Position numbers and translations under genes: made by a program
In this document: positions 7,577 through 13,723 of the stretch, piece by piece
Numbering within the stretch: the first letter of the stretch is position 1
Layout: each line of letters opens with the position of its first letter
The notes under the pieces: generated by a model
Database searches by the model: none
Told to the model about the DNA's origin: nothing
Seen by the model: only the letters and a program-made list of their open reading frames with translations
Origin: Vulcanimicrobiota bacterium
GTDB lineage: Bacteria > Vulcanimicrobiota > Vulcanimicrobiia > Vulcanimicrobiales > Vulcanimicrobiaceae
DNA: 13,723 nt
Assembly (NCBI GenBank): GCA_030038335.1
Contig: JASHPC010000201.1
Coordinates: 1-13,723, forward strand
Reading direction: 5' to 3'

Positions 7577-8223
7577 TCGCCCTCGCGCCATCGCTTCTTT
7601 CAGCGGATTTCGCGCGCATCGGGGAAGAGATAACTGCGGTTGAGGATGCTCGCGCCGACTATCTCCACGTCGACGTCATGGATGGACAGTTCGTTCCAGC
7701 AATTACGTGGGGCCCGAAGATCGTTCGCGATCTCCATCGCATGGCGCGCATTCCGCTGGACTGTCACCTGATGATCGAAGAGCCGGAGCGGTCCGCAAGA
7801 GTTTTCTGCGAGGCGGGAGCGAGTCTCGTGACGTTTCACCTAGAAGCGACGACGCACGCGCAAGGATTGCTCGCGGATTTGCATGCAACCGGCGCGCGCG
7901 CGGGAGTCGCGATCTGTCCGCAGACGCCAGTGGCGATGCTCGAAGACGTCATCGACGACTGCGATATCGTGCTCGTGATGTCCGTCAACCCGGGACGATC
8001 GGGGCAGCGCTTCATCCCGCGCGCGATGGAGAAGCTTCGGCAAGCGCGCGAGCTCATCGACCGGCGCAATCCCGCGTGCTTACTCGAAGTCGACGGCGGC
8101 GTCGGCGAGTCGAATCTGCGCGACGTCGTGAATGCGGGTGCAAATGTCGTCGTTATGGGCTCCGCCGTCTTTGATGGCGGCGATCCTGGAGGTGCGCTGC
8201 GCCGTCTGCGCGCGCTGCTATGA
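7573..8223 (+). CDS. rpe: ribulose-phosphate 3-epimerase
   Basis: Cytosolic TIM-barrel enzyme interconverting ribulose 5-phosphate and xylulose 5-phosphate in the pentose phosphate pathway. The 216-residue length is normal. It opens with LAPSLLSADF (Ser7), then HVDVMDG with His32, Asp34 and Met36, HLMIEEP with His65, EVDGGV with Asp174, and VMGSAVF near the phosphate site. Asp34 and Asp174 are the expected acid/base pair, and the metal-site His and Asp residues are present. Two loops differ from the common form: NPGRSGQ at 139-145 instead of NPGFGGQ, and ICPQTP at 114-119 instead of the usual LNPATP. The catalytic set is intact, so activity is likely. The ATG overlaps the end of the PASTA gene (ATGA), and the stop overlaps the thiL start in the same way. 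Confidence 0.95.
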   Translation: MIALAPSLLSADFARIGEEITAVEDARADYLHVDVMDGQFVPAITWGPKIVRDLHRMARIPLDCHLMIEEPERSARVFCEAGASLVTFHLEATTHAQGLLADLHATGARAGVAICPQTPVAMLEDVIDDCDIVLVMSVNPGRSGQRFIPRAMEKLRQARELIDRRNPACLLEVDGGVGESNLRDVVNAGANVVVMGSAVFDGGDPGGALRRLRALL

Positions 8224-9215
8224 TGGCCGCGCAGTTGCGTGAGGACGAGATCGTCGCGCGACTGGCTGAGATCGTCGCGGGGACGCAGACGCATCGCGTT
8301 CTCGTCGGAATCGGCGATGACGCTGCAGTTTGGCAGCCGTCGCGCTCGCACCGCAGCGTGATCACCACGGACGCGCTCGTGGAGGGCATCCATTTCACGA
8401 GCGAGACGATGTCGCCGTACGACGTCGGATGGCGAACGACGATTGCGAACGTCAGCGACCTTGCCGCGATGGGCGCGCGGCCCGTGCTTGCGACGATTGC
8501 GCTCGGCGCTCCACCGGGCGGCATCGAAAGTACGATCGACGTCTATCGCGGGATCGCTGCATCGGCGAAAGAGTATGGCATGGCTGTCGTCGGCGGCGAT
8601 TTGACGCGGGCACCCGTGCTCACCGTCGCGATGACGGCAGTCGGGGAAGTGCGAGCGTCGAATTTGAAGCTGCGTTCGGGAGCGCGCGAAGGCGACGTCA
8701 TCGCCGTGACGGGGCCGCTCGGCGCGAGTCGAGCGGGGCTCGACGTCGCACGGGGCGCCGTGGCACTTCAGCCGCCCGAGCGGGAGCAGGCTTTAGCCGC
8801 GCACCGCCGTCCCATCGCGCGTGCGCGCGAGGGGCGCTGGCTTGCGGCGAGTGCGAACGTACGCGCGATGATGGACTGCTCGGACGGACTTTCAACGGAT
8901 CTGGCGCGGCTCTGCGAAGCGAGTGACGTCGGCGTGATCGTCGAATCTGTGCCGGTCGCTGCATGCGCGCGCGAGGCAGCGCTCGCGCTCGGCCATGATC
9001 CCGAAACGTATGCGCTTGCGGGAGGAGAAGAGTACGAGCTCGTTGTCGCCGTGCGTGCGCGCGCGTTCGATCGTTTGGCGCAGCGTTTTTACGCGCGCTT
9101 TGGAAGCGAGCTCGTGCGCGTCGGCGTCACGCGAAGCGAACGGGAGATCGTGCGAATGGAAAACGGCGCCGAATCGCCGTTACCGCGAACGGGGTGGGAA
9201 CACTTCGGCGCTTAA
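8220..9215 (+). CDS. thiL: thiamine-monophosphate kinase
   Basis: Last step of thiamine pyrophosphate synthesis: ATP-dependent phosphorylation of thiamine monophosphate in the cytosol. The 331-residue protein belongs to the PurM/ThiL fold family. It has GIGDDAAV around 30-37, TTDALVEGIHF at 49-59, NVSDLAAMGA at 77-86, GGDLT at 125-129, the second-domain motif VTGPLGASRAGL, MMDCSDGLSTDL starting at 217, and AGGEEYELV near the C-terminus. The acidic residues that hold magnesium are present. Two ATG codons stand in tandem (8220 and 8223); the first overlaps the rpe stop as ATGA and is preferred. A GGAGGTG at 8188-8194 is 25 bases away, too far for a Shine-Dalgarno. Its TAA overlaps the stop of the convergent rpmB. 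No other thiamine gene is in the window. Confidence 0.95.
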   Translation: MMAAQLREDEIVARLAEIVAGTQTHRVLVGIGDDAAVWQPSRSHRSVITTDALVEGIHFTSETMSPYDVGWRTTIANVSDLAAMGARPVLATIALGAPPGGIESTIDVYRGIAASAKEYGMAVVGGDLTRAPVLTVAMTAVGEVRASNLKLRSGAREGDVIAVTGPLGASRAGLDVARGAVALQPPEREQALAAHRRPIARAREGRWLAASANVRAMMDCSDGLSTDLARLCEASDVGVIVESVPVAACAREAALALGHDPETYALAGGEEYELVVAVRARAFDRLAQRFYARFGSELVRVGVTRSEREIVRMENGAESPLPRTGWEHFGA

Positions 9216-9403
9216 ACGGAGCGCGTGACGCGCTTGGAGCGCAGACACGCGGTGCAGACGCGCGCCGTCCGATGACGGCCGTGGTCGTCGATCTTCACAG
9301 ACTGAAGATTCGGTAGCCAACGGCGTTTCGTCTTGTTCATAGCGTGGCTCACGCGGTTGCCCGCTTTCGGCCCTTTGCCGCAGATTTCACAGAACTTCGC
9401 CAC
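9212..9403 (-). CDS. rpmB: 50S ribosomal protein bL28 (zinc-binding form)
   Basis: Small basic protein of the large ribosomal subunit, 63 residues. It begins MAKFCEICGKGPKAGN, followed by the bL28 signature SHAMNKTKRRWLPNLQ at 19-34 and the C-terminal VCTACLRS block. Cys5, Cys8, Cys50 and Cys53 form two CxxC pairs, so this is the zinc-ribbon (C+) form; species with two rpmB copies often also keep a C- copy expressed in zinc shortage. The start is GTG at 9403, set by GAGGAG six bases upstream and by the family's short N-terminus. The gene is convergent with thiL, the two stop codons overlapping, and divergent from fakA. It is a single ribosomal gene standing alone, as rpmB often is. Confidence 0.96.
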   Translation of the reverse strand: MAKFCEICGKGPKAGNRVSHAMNKTKRRWLPNLQSVKIDDHGRHRTARVCTACLRSKRVTRSV

Positions 9404-9409
9404 GCCACT

Positions 9410-9415
9410 CTCCTC
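9410..9415 (-). promoter_or_regulatory. Shine-Dalgarno site of rpmB
   Basis: GAGGAG on the minus strand, six bases before the GTG start of rpmB. It is the strongest ribosome binding site in the window, as expected for an abundant ribosomal protein, and it decides the GTG start. Confidence 0.8.
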
Positions 9416-9436
9416 TATGCCCTAGAAATGCGTCGG

Positions 9437-9453
9437 CCGGCCATGAGGGCCGG
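9437..9453 (-). promoter_or_regulatory. hairpin in the predicted rpmB leader
   Basis: CCGGCC, a five-base spacer and GGCCGG form a perfect six-pair, all-GC stem. It lies just inside the transcript predicted from the candidate rpmB promoter and about 20 bases upstream of the rpmB Shine-Dalgarno. No T-run follows on either strand, so it is not an intrinsic terminator. It may protect the 5' end or act as a regulatory leader element; chance cannot be excluded in GC-rich DNA. Confidence 0.4.
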
Positions 9454-9464
9454 ACAACGACGGA

Positions 9465-9493
9465 ATGATAGCATGAGGTCGGGGGCCGTGCAA
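9465..9493 (-). promoter_or_regulatory. candidate sigma-70-type promoter for rpmB
   Basis: On the minus strand TTGCAC (9493-9488) and TATCAT (9470-9465) are separated by exactly 17 bases. The -10 matches the consensus at five of six positions, the -35 at its first three. Transcription would start near 9457-9459, giving an rpmB leader of roughly 55 bases. This is a pattern match by eye, and the host sigma factor preference is unknown. Confidence 0.45.
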
Positions 9494-9530
9494 CCGGGAT
9501 TCATCGAGCCGGCACGAAAGACGGCGCCGC

Positions 9531-11114
9531 GTGGACCTCCCAAACCTAGATGGCCGCGGCTACGCGCGTTTCCTTGCGGCCGGGAGTCACTATCTGAAGA
9601 AGTATCGCTCTGTCCTCAACGACCTCAACGTCTACCCCGTTCCCGACGGAGACACCGGGACGAATATGTATCTCACCGCACGCTCGGCTGCGCGAGCCGC
9701 CTATGCGAGCGGCAACGGGCCGGTCTCACAGGTTGCAAGCCGAGCCGCTGATGGAGCCCTCGTGGGAGCGCGTGGAAACTCCGGCGTCATCCTCGCACAG
9801 ATGCTGCGCGGATTCGCGCATCACGTGCGCCATCGAGATTCGTTGGACACGTTTTCCGTCGCAACCGGCGTTCGCGAAGCGGCTGCCGCGGCGCGACAGG
9901 CGCTGCAAAATCCGACGGAGGGCACGATCGTCTCCGTCGCCGATGCCGCTGCCGACGCCGCCTACCGTCTCGCATTGCACGAGCCGGATCTCGTGCGCTT
10001 TCTCTCCGGCGTCTTGCGCTTCGCAAACGACGCAGTCGATCGAACGCCCGAGCAGTTGCCGGCCTTGCGAGATGCCGGCGTCGTCGACGCCGGGGGCGCG
10101 GGTTTCACGTATTTTTTGGAAGGGGCGCTCGCACTTTTGCCCGAGGGACGAGTCCGCTCGACGGCATTCCCTCGCAGACCAGTTCGCGCCGAAGTCTTTA
10201 GTCCGAAGCAGAGCGTCGGAGTCATGCACTACTGTACCGAGCTCGTTCTCGAAGACGCAACCTGTAGCATTGCGGAGCTACGCCGAGCGCTGGAGCCGCG
10301 AAGTGAGTCGCTTCTCGTCGTCGGCGCGCCTCCCACGATCAAGGTGCACGTTCACACCGACGATCCGGATCGCGTGAAGAGCGTTGCAACGCGACACGGA
10401 ACGATAACGCGCGTGAAAGTCGACGACATGGCGCAGCAGCATGCCATGCTCCTCATCGATGGACCGCGCGTGGAGCGCTCGATCGTCGCCGTCGTTCCCG
10501 GTCCCGGTTTCGAAACGATCGTCAAGGAGCTCGGCGCAGAAGTCGCGCTCGTAACGAGTGGGAGTCCCAGCGTTGGTGAGCTCGTTCTCGCGCTCAACAA
10601 TACGGTCGGCGACGAGACGCTCTTGTTTCCAAACGACGCGAACGTCGTCGCTGCCGCGCGTGAAGCGGTGGCGCTTTGCGCAAAGAACGCGCGAGTCATT
10701 CCAACGGAGAACGTCGTAGAAGGCGTGAACGCGCTCATTGCCTTGCGCGGTGAAGGTCCGCGGCCAATCGAGGAGATGGACCGCGCAATCGCGAGAACTC
10801 GCAGCGCACGTATCTTTATCGCGAGCAAGACGGCTGTCGCTGGAGGCGTTTCGGTCGCCCGCGGGAAAGCGGCGGCTGTCTACGGCGACCGATGGTTCGC
10901 CGGCGAGACGGTTTCGGACGTGGCACTCGATCTGGTGGCAGCAATGCGAGGCGCCACGGGAGGCCTGGTGACGCTGTACTACGGTGGAGCGCAGCGCGAG
11001 AAGGACGCACAGCGCCTGAGCGAGGAGCTTCGCTCGATGAACGCGGACACGGACGCCGAGTACTATTACGGGGGCATGAAGAACGCCGAATACTGGGTGA
11101 CGTTCGATGAGTAG
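9531..11114 (+). CDS. fakA: fatty acid kinase ATP-binding subunit (DAK2 domain, FakA/YloV family)
   Basis: FakA binds ATP and phosphorylates a fatty acid held by a DegV-type FakB partner, giving acyl-phosphate for phospholipid synthesis. The 527-residue protein is close to family length (about 550). The DAK2 kinase domain fills about residues 1-205: NVYPVPDGDTGTNM at 33-46 with Asp39 and Asp41 (magnesium/nucleotide site), GARGNSG at 79-85, and DAGGAGF at 186-192. The middle domain ends with KVHVHTDDP, His273 and His275. The C-terminal DegV-like domain runs from about 315, including LFPNDANVVAAA. Where FakA/YloV proteins usually have GGQTMNPST, this one reads TSGSPSVGEL, so that C-terminal loop is altered. 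The GTG start places the first helix at normal spacing; the Shine-Dalgarno is weak. The gene overlaps plsX by eight bases and is followed by degV, the expected partner, which strongly supports the assignment. Confidence 0.92.
   Translation: MDLPNLDGRGYARFLAAGSHYLKKYRSVLNDLNVYPVPDGDTGTNMYLTARSAARAAYASGNGPVSQVASRAADGALVGARGNSGVILAQMLRGFAHHVRHRDSLDTFSVATGVREAAAAARQALQNPTEGTIVSVADAAADAAYRLALHEPDLVRFLSGVLRFANDAVDRTPEQLPALRDAGVVDAGGAGFTYFLEGALALLPEGRVRSTAFPRRPVRAEVFSPKQSVGVMHYCTELVLEDATCSIAELRRALEPRSESLLVVGAPPTIKVHVHTDDPDRVKSVATRHGTITRVKVDDMAQQHAMLLIDGPRVERSIVAVVPGPGFETIVKELGAEVALVTSGSPSVGELVLALNNTVGDETLLFPNDANVVAAAREAVALCAKNARVIPTENVVEGVNALIALRGEGPRPIEEMDRAIARTRSARIFIASKTAVAGGVSVARGKAAAVYGDRWFAGETVSDVALDLVAAMRGATGGLVTLYYGGAQREKDAQRLSEELRSMNADTDAEYYYGGMKNAEYWVTFDE
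11096..11100 (+). promoter_or_regulatory. Shine-Dalgarno site of plsX inside the end of fakA
   Basis: GGTGA lies six bases before the plsX ATG and within the last codons of fakA. It supports the 11107 start and translation of plsX coupled to fakA. Confidence 0.6.
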
Positions 11115-12135
11115 CGCGTCGCGAAGACCTCGCATCGTCGTCGACGCGATGGGCGGCGATCATGCCCCGGAAGAGATCGTCGCAGGTGCCGTGCTGGCGT
11201 CGGCCGAGATCGACGCCGACGTCGTCCTTACGGGCGACGAATCGCGCATACGCCCGATGCTGCACGGTAACGCCGCGCGGACGATCGACGTCTGTCATGC
11301 GCCCGATACCGTTCCCATGGAGCAGCAAGCGTCGCAGGCCCTGCGATCCGCCGATCGTACCTCGCTCGGCGTCGCGGTCTCGCTCTTGAAGCAAGGCGAC
11401 GTCGACGCCGTCGTCTCTGCGGGCAATAGCGGCGCGTTTCTCGCCATTGCGCTCGTCAAGCTGCGCACGATCGAGGGCGTCGCGCGTCCGGCGATCGCGA
11501 CCGTATGGCCGGCGCTCAACGGGCCGACGGTATTGCTCGATTCGGGCGCAAACGTCGATTGCAGACCGGAGTGGCTCGTGCAGTTCGGGATCATGGGATC
11601 GGCATACGCGCACGAAGTGCTCGGCATAGAGTCCCCACGCGTCGCGGTGATCTCCATCGGCGAAGAGCGAACGAAGGGCAATCAGCAGGCGCTCGAAGCG
11701 GCAAGGCTTCTCGACTCCGCGCCCGTGAACTTCATCGGCAACGTCGAGGGGAAGGATCTCTTTCATAATGTTGCCGACGTCGTCGTCACCGACGGCTTCG
11801 TAGGAAACGTGGTACTGAAGGCGGGTGAGGGCATCGCCTCCGATCTCGCCAAGGTCGTTCGCGAAACGCTGCTCGGCGGAAGCCCGCTCACGAAGCTGGG
11901 AACGTTGATGCTCGCGCCGGAGCTGCGCCGGCTGCGACGCCGCTTCGACTACGAGACGTACGGTGCCGCGCCGTTGCTCGGCCTGCGCGGTAACTGTCTC
12001 GTCACGCACGGGCGCTCGAGCCGAAATGCGATCAAGCGCGCAATCGAGGCGGCAGTCCAAGAAGTGCGGCACGACGTCGTGGGAAAGATTGCGGGTCTTC
12101 TCACGCCACCGTACGGCGCTGCGCAAGCAGAATAG
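11107..12135 (+). CDS. plsX: phosphate acyltransferase
   Basis: PlsX converts acyl-ACP plus phosphate into acyl-phosphate, the donor used by PlsY for the first acylation of glycerol 3-phosphate; it works reversibly at the membrane surface. The 342-residue length is typical. It shows VVDAMGGDHAP at 11-21, VSAGNSGAFLA at about 103-113, LLDSGANVDC, a SIGEERTKGN block, TDGFVGNVVLK at 228-238, and YGAAPLLGL with the closing THGRSS block. All main PlsX signature blocks are present. It overlaps fakA by eight bases and is followed six bases later by degV. Lying between the two halves of the fatty acid kinase, it would link de novo acyl-ACP and salvaged fatty acids at the acyl-phosphate pool. Confidence 0.96.
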   Translation: MSSASRRPRIVVDAMGGDHAPEEIVAGAVLASAEIDADVVLTGDESRIRPMLHGNAARTIDVCHAPDTVPMEQQASQALRSADRTSLGVAVSLLKQGDVDAVVSAGNSGAFLAIALVKLRTIEGVARPAIATVWPALNGPTVLLDSGANVDCRPEWLVQFGIMGSAYAHEVLGIESPRVAVISIGEERTKGNQQALEAARLLDSAPVNFIGNVEGKDLFHNVADVVVTDGFVGNVVLKAGEGIASDLAKVVRETLLGGSPLTKLGTLMLAPELRRLRRRFDYETYGAAPLLGLRGNCLVTHGRSSRNAIKRAIEAAVQEVRHDVVGKIAGLLTPPYGAAQAE

Positions 12136-12141
12136 GTCCCA

Positions 12142-12978
12142 ATGGCCGTCACCGTCGTGACGGATAGCACGTCCGATATCGACCCTGCGCTCGCCGAACG
12201 CGTCGGCGTGACGATCGTCCCGCTCTTCGTCACGTTCGGCGATCGATCGTACCGCGACTACGTCGATCTCTCGCGCTCGGATTTCTACAAGAAGCTCGCT
12301 ACCGAGAAGACGCTTCCGGGCACCTCGCAGCCCACGCCGGCGATGTTCGAAGAAGCCTTCGCGCAGGCTGACGGCGACATCGTGTGCGTCACGATCTCGT
12401 CACTCCTTTCGGGGACGATCAACTCGGCGCGCATGGCAGCGCAGAGATTCCCGGAACGCAGGATCGACGTCCTCGACTCTCGCAGCGCCTCGGGCGGACT
12501 CGCGTTGATGGTGCTGCAGGCAGTAGAGATGGCGAGTGCCGGCGCGGGGTCCGATGCGATTCTCGCGGACCTCGATGCGTCGCTGCAGCGGCATCGCTTT
12601 CTCGCGTGCATTCCCGATCTCTCGCATCTCCAGCGCACGGGGCGCATTGGCCGCGCGCAAGCCGCGCTCGGCACGATCATGCGCGTCGTGCCGGTCTTAT
12701 CCGTCGAGGAAGGGCAGGTGATAGCCAAGGCACAGGTGCGCACGTTCGCGCGCGCACAGGAGATGATGCTAGATCTCGCGCTCGACGGGCTCGCGGAGCC
12801 GGAGCGCGCACGCTTTATCATTATGCACGCAAACGCTCCCGAGCGTGCAGAAGAGAACCGAAAGCGCCTGTTGCAGCGTTTTGGCAACGTCCGCCCGCGC
12901 ATGCTCGATGTTTGGGAGGCCGGCCCCGTTATCGCGACGCACGGCGGAGCCGGTGCTGTTGGGATCTGCGTTGGATAG
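12142..12978 (+). CDS. fakB: DegV family fatty-acid-binding protein (FakB)
   Basis: DegV proteins hold a free fatty acid and present its carboxylate to FakA. The 278-residue protein has VVTDSTSD at 5-12, TSQPTP at 61-66, ISSLLSGT at 85-92 with the Ser/Thr residues expected at the carboxylate, DSRSASGG, HLQRTGRIG at 162-170, and ATHGGAGAVGI near the C-terminus with His267. Length and motif order are those of DegV. The FakB role rests on its place in a cluster with fakA and plsX; many genomes encode several DegV proteins with different acyl-chain preferences, and the chain preference cannot be read here. The ATG follows the plsX stop by six bases, with only a weak AGGT upstream. Confidence 0.92.
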   Translation: MAVTVVTDSTSDIDPALAERVGVTIVPLFVTFGDRSYRDYVDLSRSDFYKKLATEKTLPGTSQPTPAMFEEAFAQADGDIVCVTISSLLSGTINSARMAAQRFPERRIDVLDSRSASGGLALMVLQAVEMASAGAGSDAILADLDASLQRHRFLACIPDLSHLQRTGRIGRAQAALGTIMRVVPVLSVEEGQVIAKAQVRTFARAQEMMLDLALDGLAEPERARFIIMHANAPERAEENRKRLLQRFGNVRPRMLDVWEAGPVIATHGGAGAVGICVG

Positions 12979-12981
12979 GTG
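12977..12981 (+). promoter_or_regulatory. Shine-Dalgarno site of hemW overlapping the fakB stop codon
   Basis: AGGTG begins inside the TAG stop of the preceding gene and lies six bases before the hemW ATG. It supports the start at 12988 and hints at coupled translation. Confidence 0.55.
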
Positions 12982-12987
12982 CGCGCG

Positions 12988-13723
12988 ATGAGCCCAGGGT
13001 TATACGTGCACCTAGCATTCTGTCCGTATCTATGCCCGTACTGCGACTTCGCCAAGTGGCCGTATCGCGCGAGCGAAGCAAGGCGATACCTGCGGGCGCT
13101 CGAGGCAGAAGCCGAACCTATGGAAGGGCGCCGGGCCGAGACGCTGTACCTTGGCGGCGGAACGCCGAACGCGTACGATGCGGCGACGCTTGGCTCGCTG
13201 GTGGAGAGACTCAAACAACGATTCGGCGACGACGGTGGCTGCAGTGAGATTTCCGTCGAGATCAATCCAGAGCTCGTCAAAGAGGGCGACTTCATTCGGT
13301 ATCGCGACGCGGGCGTGACGCGTCTTTCGATTGGCGTGCAATCGTTCGTCGACGCAGAGATCCGCGTGCTCGGGCGCGGACATACGCAAGCGGACGTGAA
13401 ACGAGCGGTTGAGGCCGCACGCTTCGCCGGTATATCATCCGTTAGCATCGACCTCATGTTCGCCGTGCCGGGACAGACGGCGTCCTCGTGGCGCGAGTCG
13501 CTCGAACGCGCCGTCGCGCTCGACGTCGATCATGTCTCCACCTATGGTTTGACCGTCGAGGAAGGAACGCCGTACGCGGTACTGCGAGAGCGGGAGCCCG
13601 AGCGTTTCTGCGGGCAGGACGAAGAAGCCGAGCTCTACGCGATCGCAATGGAACGGCTCGAGCGCGCCGGATACGAGCAATACGAGATCAGCAACTTCGC
13701 GCGTCCGGGACACCGCTGCGCGC
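12988..13723 (+). CDS. hemW: radical SAM heme chaperone HemW, N-terminal part (runs off right edge)
   Basis: HemW is a radical SAM protein that binds heme and helps insert it into respiratory enzymes; it was long mislabelled as oxygen-independent coproporphyrinogen III oxidase (HemN). The frame stays open for 245 codons to the window end; the family has about 380, so the C-terminal third is missing. The iron-sulfur motif CPYLCPYCDF has Cys12, Cys16 and Cys19. Next come YLGGGTP, ISVEINPE, RLSIGVQSF with the following LGRGHT, SIDLMFAVPGQT, HVSTYGLTVEEGTPY and YEISNFARPGH. The short N-terminus before the first cysteine fits HemW rather than true HemN, which has a longer leader. The HNxxYW block that helps separate the two falls just outside the window. 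It follows fakB by nine bases. Confidence 0.9.
   Translation, partial: MSPGLYVHLAFCPYLCPYCDFAKWPYRASEARRYLRALEAEAEPMEGRRAETLYLGGGTPNAYDAATLGSLVERLKQRFGDDGGCSEISVEINPELVKEGDFIRYRDAGVTRLSIGVQSFVDAEIRVLGRGHTQADVKRAVEAARFAGISSVSIDLMFAVPGQTASSWRESLERAVALDVDHVSTYGLTVEEGTPYAVLREREPERFCGQDEEAELYAIAMERLERAGYEQYEISNFARPGHRCA

Larger units (their letters stand above)
9404..9530. other. divergent intergenic region between rpmB and fakA
   Basis: This 127-base gap is the longest in the window. Read leftward, it holds a candidate rpmB promoter, a hairpin in the likely leader and the rpmB Shine-Dalgarno. Read rightward, I found no convincing promoter or Shine-Dalgarno for fakA. I see no small open frame with a ribosome binding site. 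Confidence 0.7.

Noticed and set aside
10816..12126. Open frame of 436 codons on the minus strand opposite fakA and plsX
   Set aside because: Composition is Arg/Asp-rich with no domain, and the plus strand encodes complete FakA and PlsX. It is a codon-bias shadow.
12285..13457. Open frame of 390 codons on the minus strand opposite fakB and hemW
   Set aside because: Ser/Arg-rich low-complexity translation with no motif; the plus strand carries well-conserved DegV and HemW.
1..13723. CRISPR array, insertion sequence, prophage, toxin-antitoxin, defence or secondary-metabolite cluster
   Set aside because: No regularly spaced repeats, terminal inverted repeats, transposase or integrase motifs, or related genes were seen. 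Nearly every base is assigned to conserved core genes.

Overview
The window is a GC-rich, almost fully coding stretch of bacterial chromosome. It carries conserved housekeeping genes packed end to end, many overlapping by 4-8 bases, with GTG used as a start several times. The gene content (a PrkC-like PASTA protein, a FakA/PlsX/DegV set, a zinc-ribbon bL28) suggests a Gram-positive-like or Terrabacteria-related lineage. An uncultured phylum such as Eremiobacterota (WPS-2) would fit, but this is an impression from gene content and protein style, not a placement. I see no tRNA, rRNA, CRISPR array, insertion sequence, phage gene or attachment site, and no clear compositional break.

Left part (1-9215). 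A truncated radA (DNA repair ATPase) runs leftward off the edge. It is divergent from a long rightward cluster: cmk (CMP kinase), plsC (1-acylglycerol-3-phosphate acyltransferase), a very large membrane glycosyltransferase, yebC, a membrane-anchored PASTA protein, rpe (ribulose-phosphate 3-epimerase) and thiL (thiamine-phosphate kinase). The only gap in that cluster of more than a few bases is 42 bases before yebC; the other junctions overlap or abut, so one transcript with translational coupling is likely.

Middle (9212-9530). rpmB (ribosomal protein bL28) lies on the minus strand. Its stop codon overlaps the stop codon of thiL. Upstream of it is a 127-base divergent intergenic region with a plausible rpmB promoter, a hairpin in the expected leader, and a good Shine-Dalgarno sequence.

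Right part (9531-13723). A second rightward cluster holds fakA (fatty acid kinase, DAK2 family), plsX (phosphate acyltransferase), a DegV/FakB fatty-acid-binding protein and hemW (radical SAM heme chaperone, cut by the right edge). FakA and FakB make acyl-phosphate from free fatty acids, PlsX interconverts acyl-ACP and acyl-phosphate, and PlsC in the left cluster does the second glycerolipid acylation. The window therefore holds most of the acyl-phosphate route into phospholipid; PlsY is not present here.

The most unusual item is the 1132-residue membrane protein at 2339-5737. It looks like two complete GT-C glycosyltransferase modules fused in one chain: an N-terminal module with WGQxDS and RMHERY motifs and a C-terminal protein O-mannosyltransferase (PMT) module. 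An unrecognised glycine/threonine-rich, probably beta-rich insert of about 90 residues interrupts the PMT module. I found no evidence of a wholly new multi-gene system; the rest is ordinary core genome with some motif-level oddities, listed separately.
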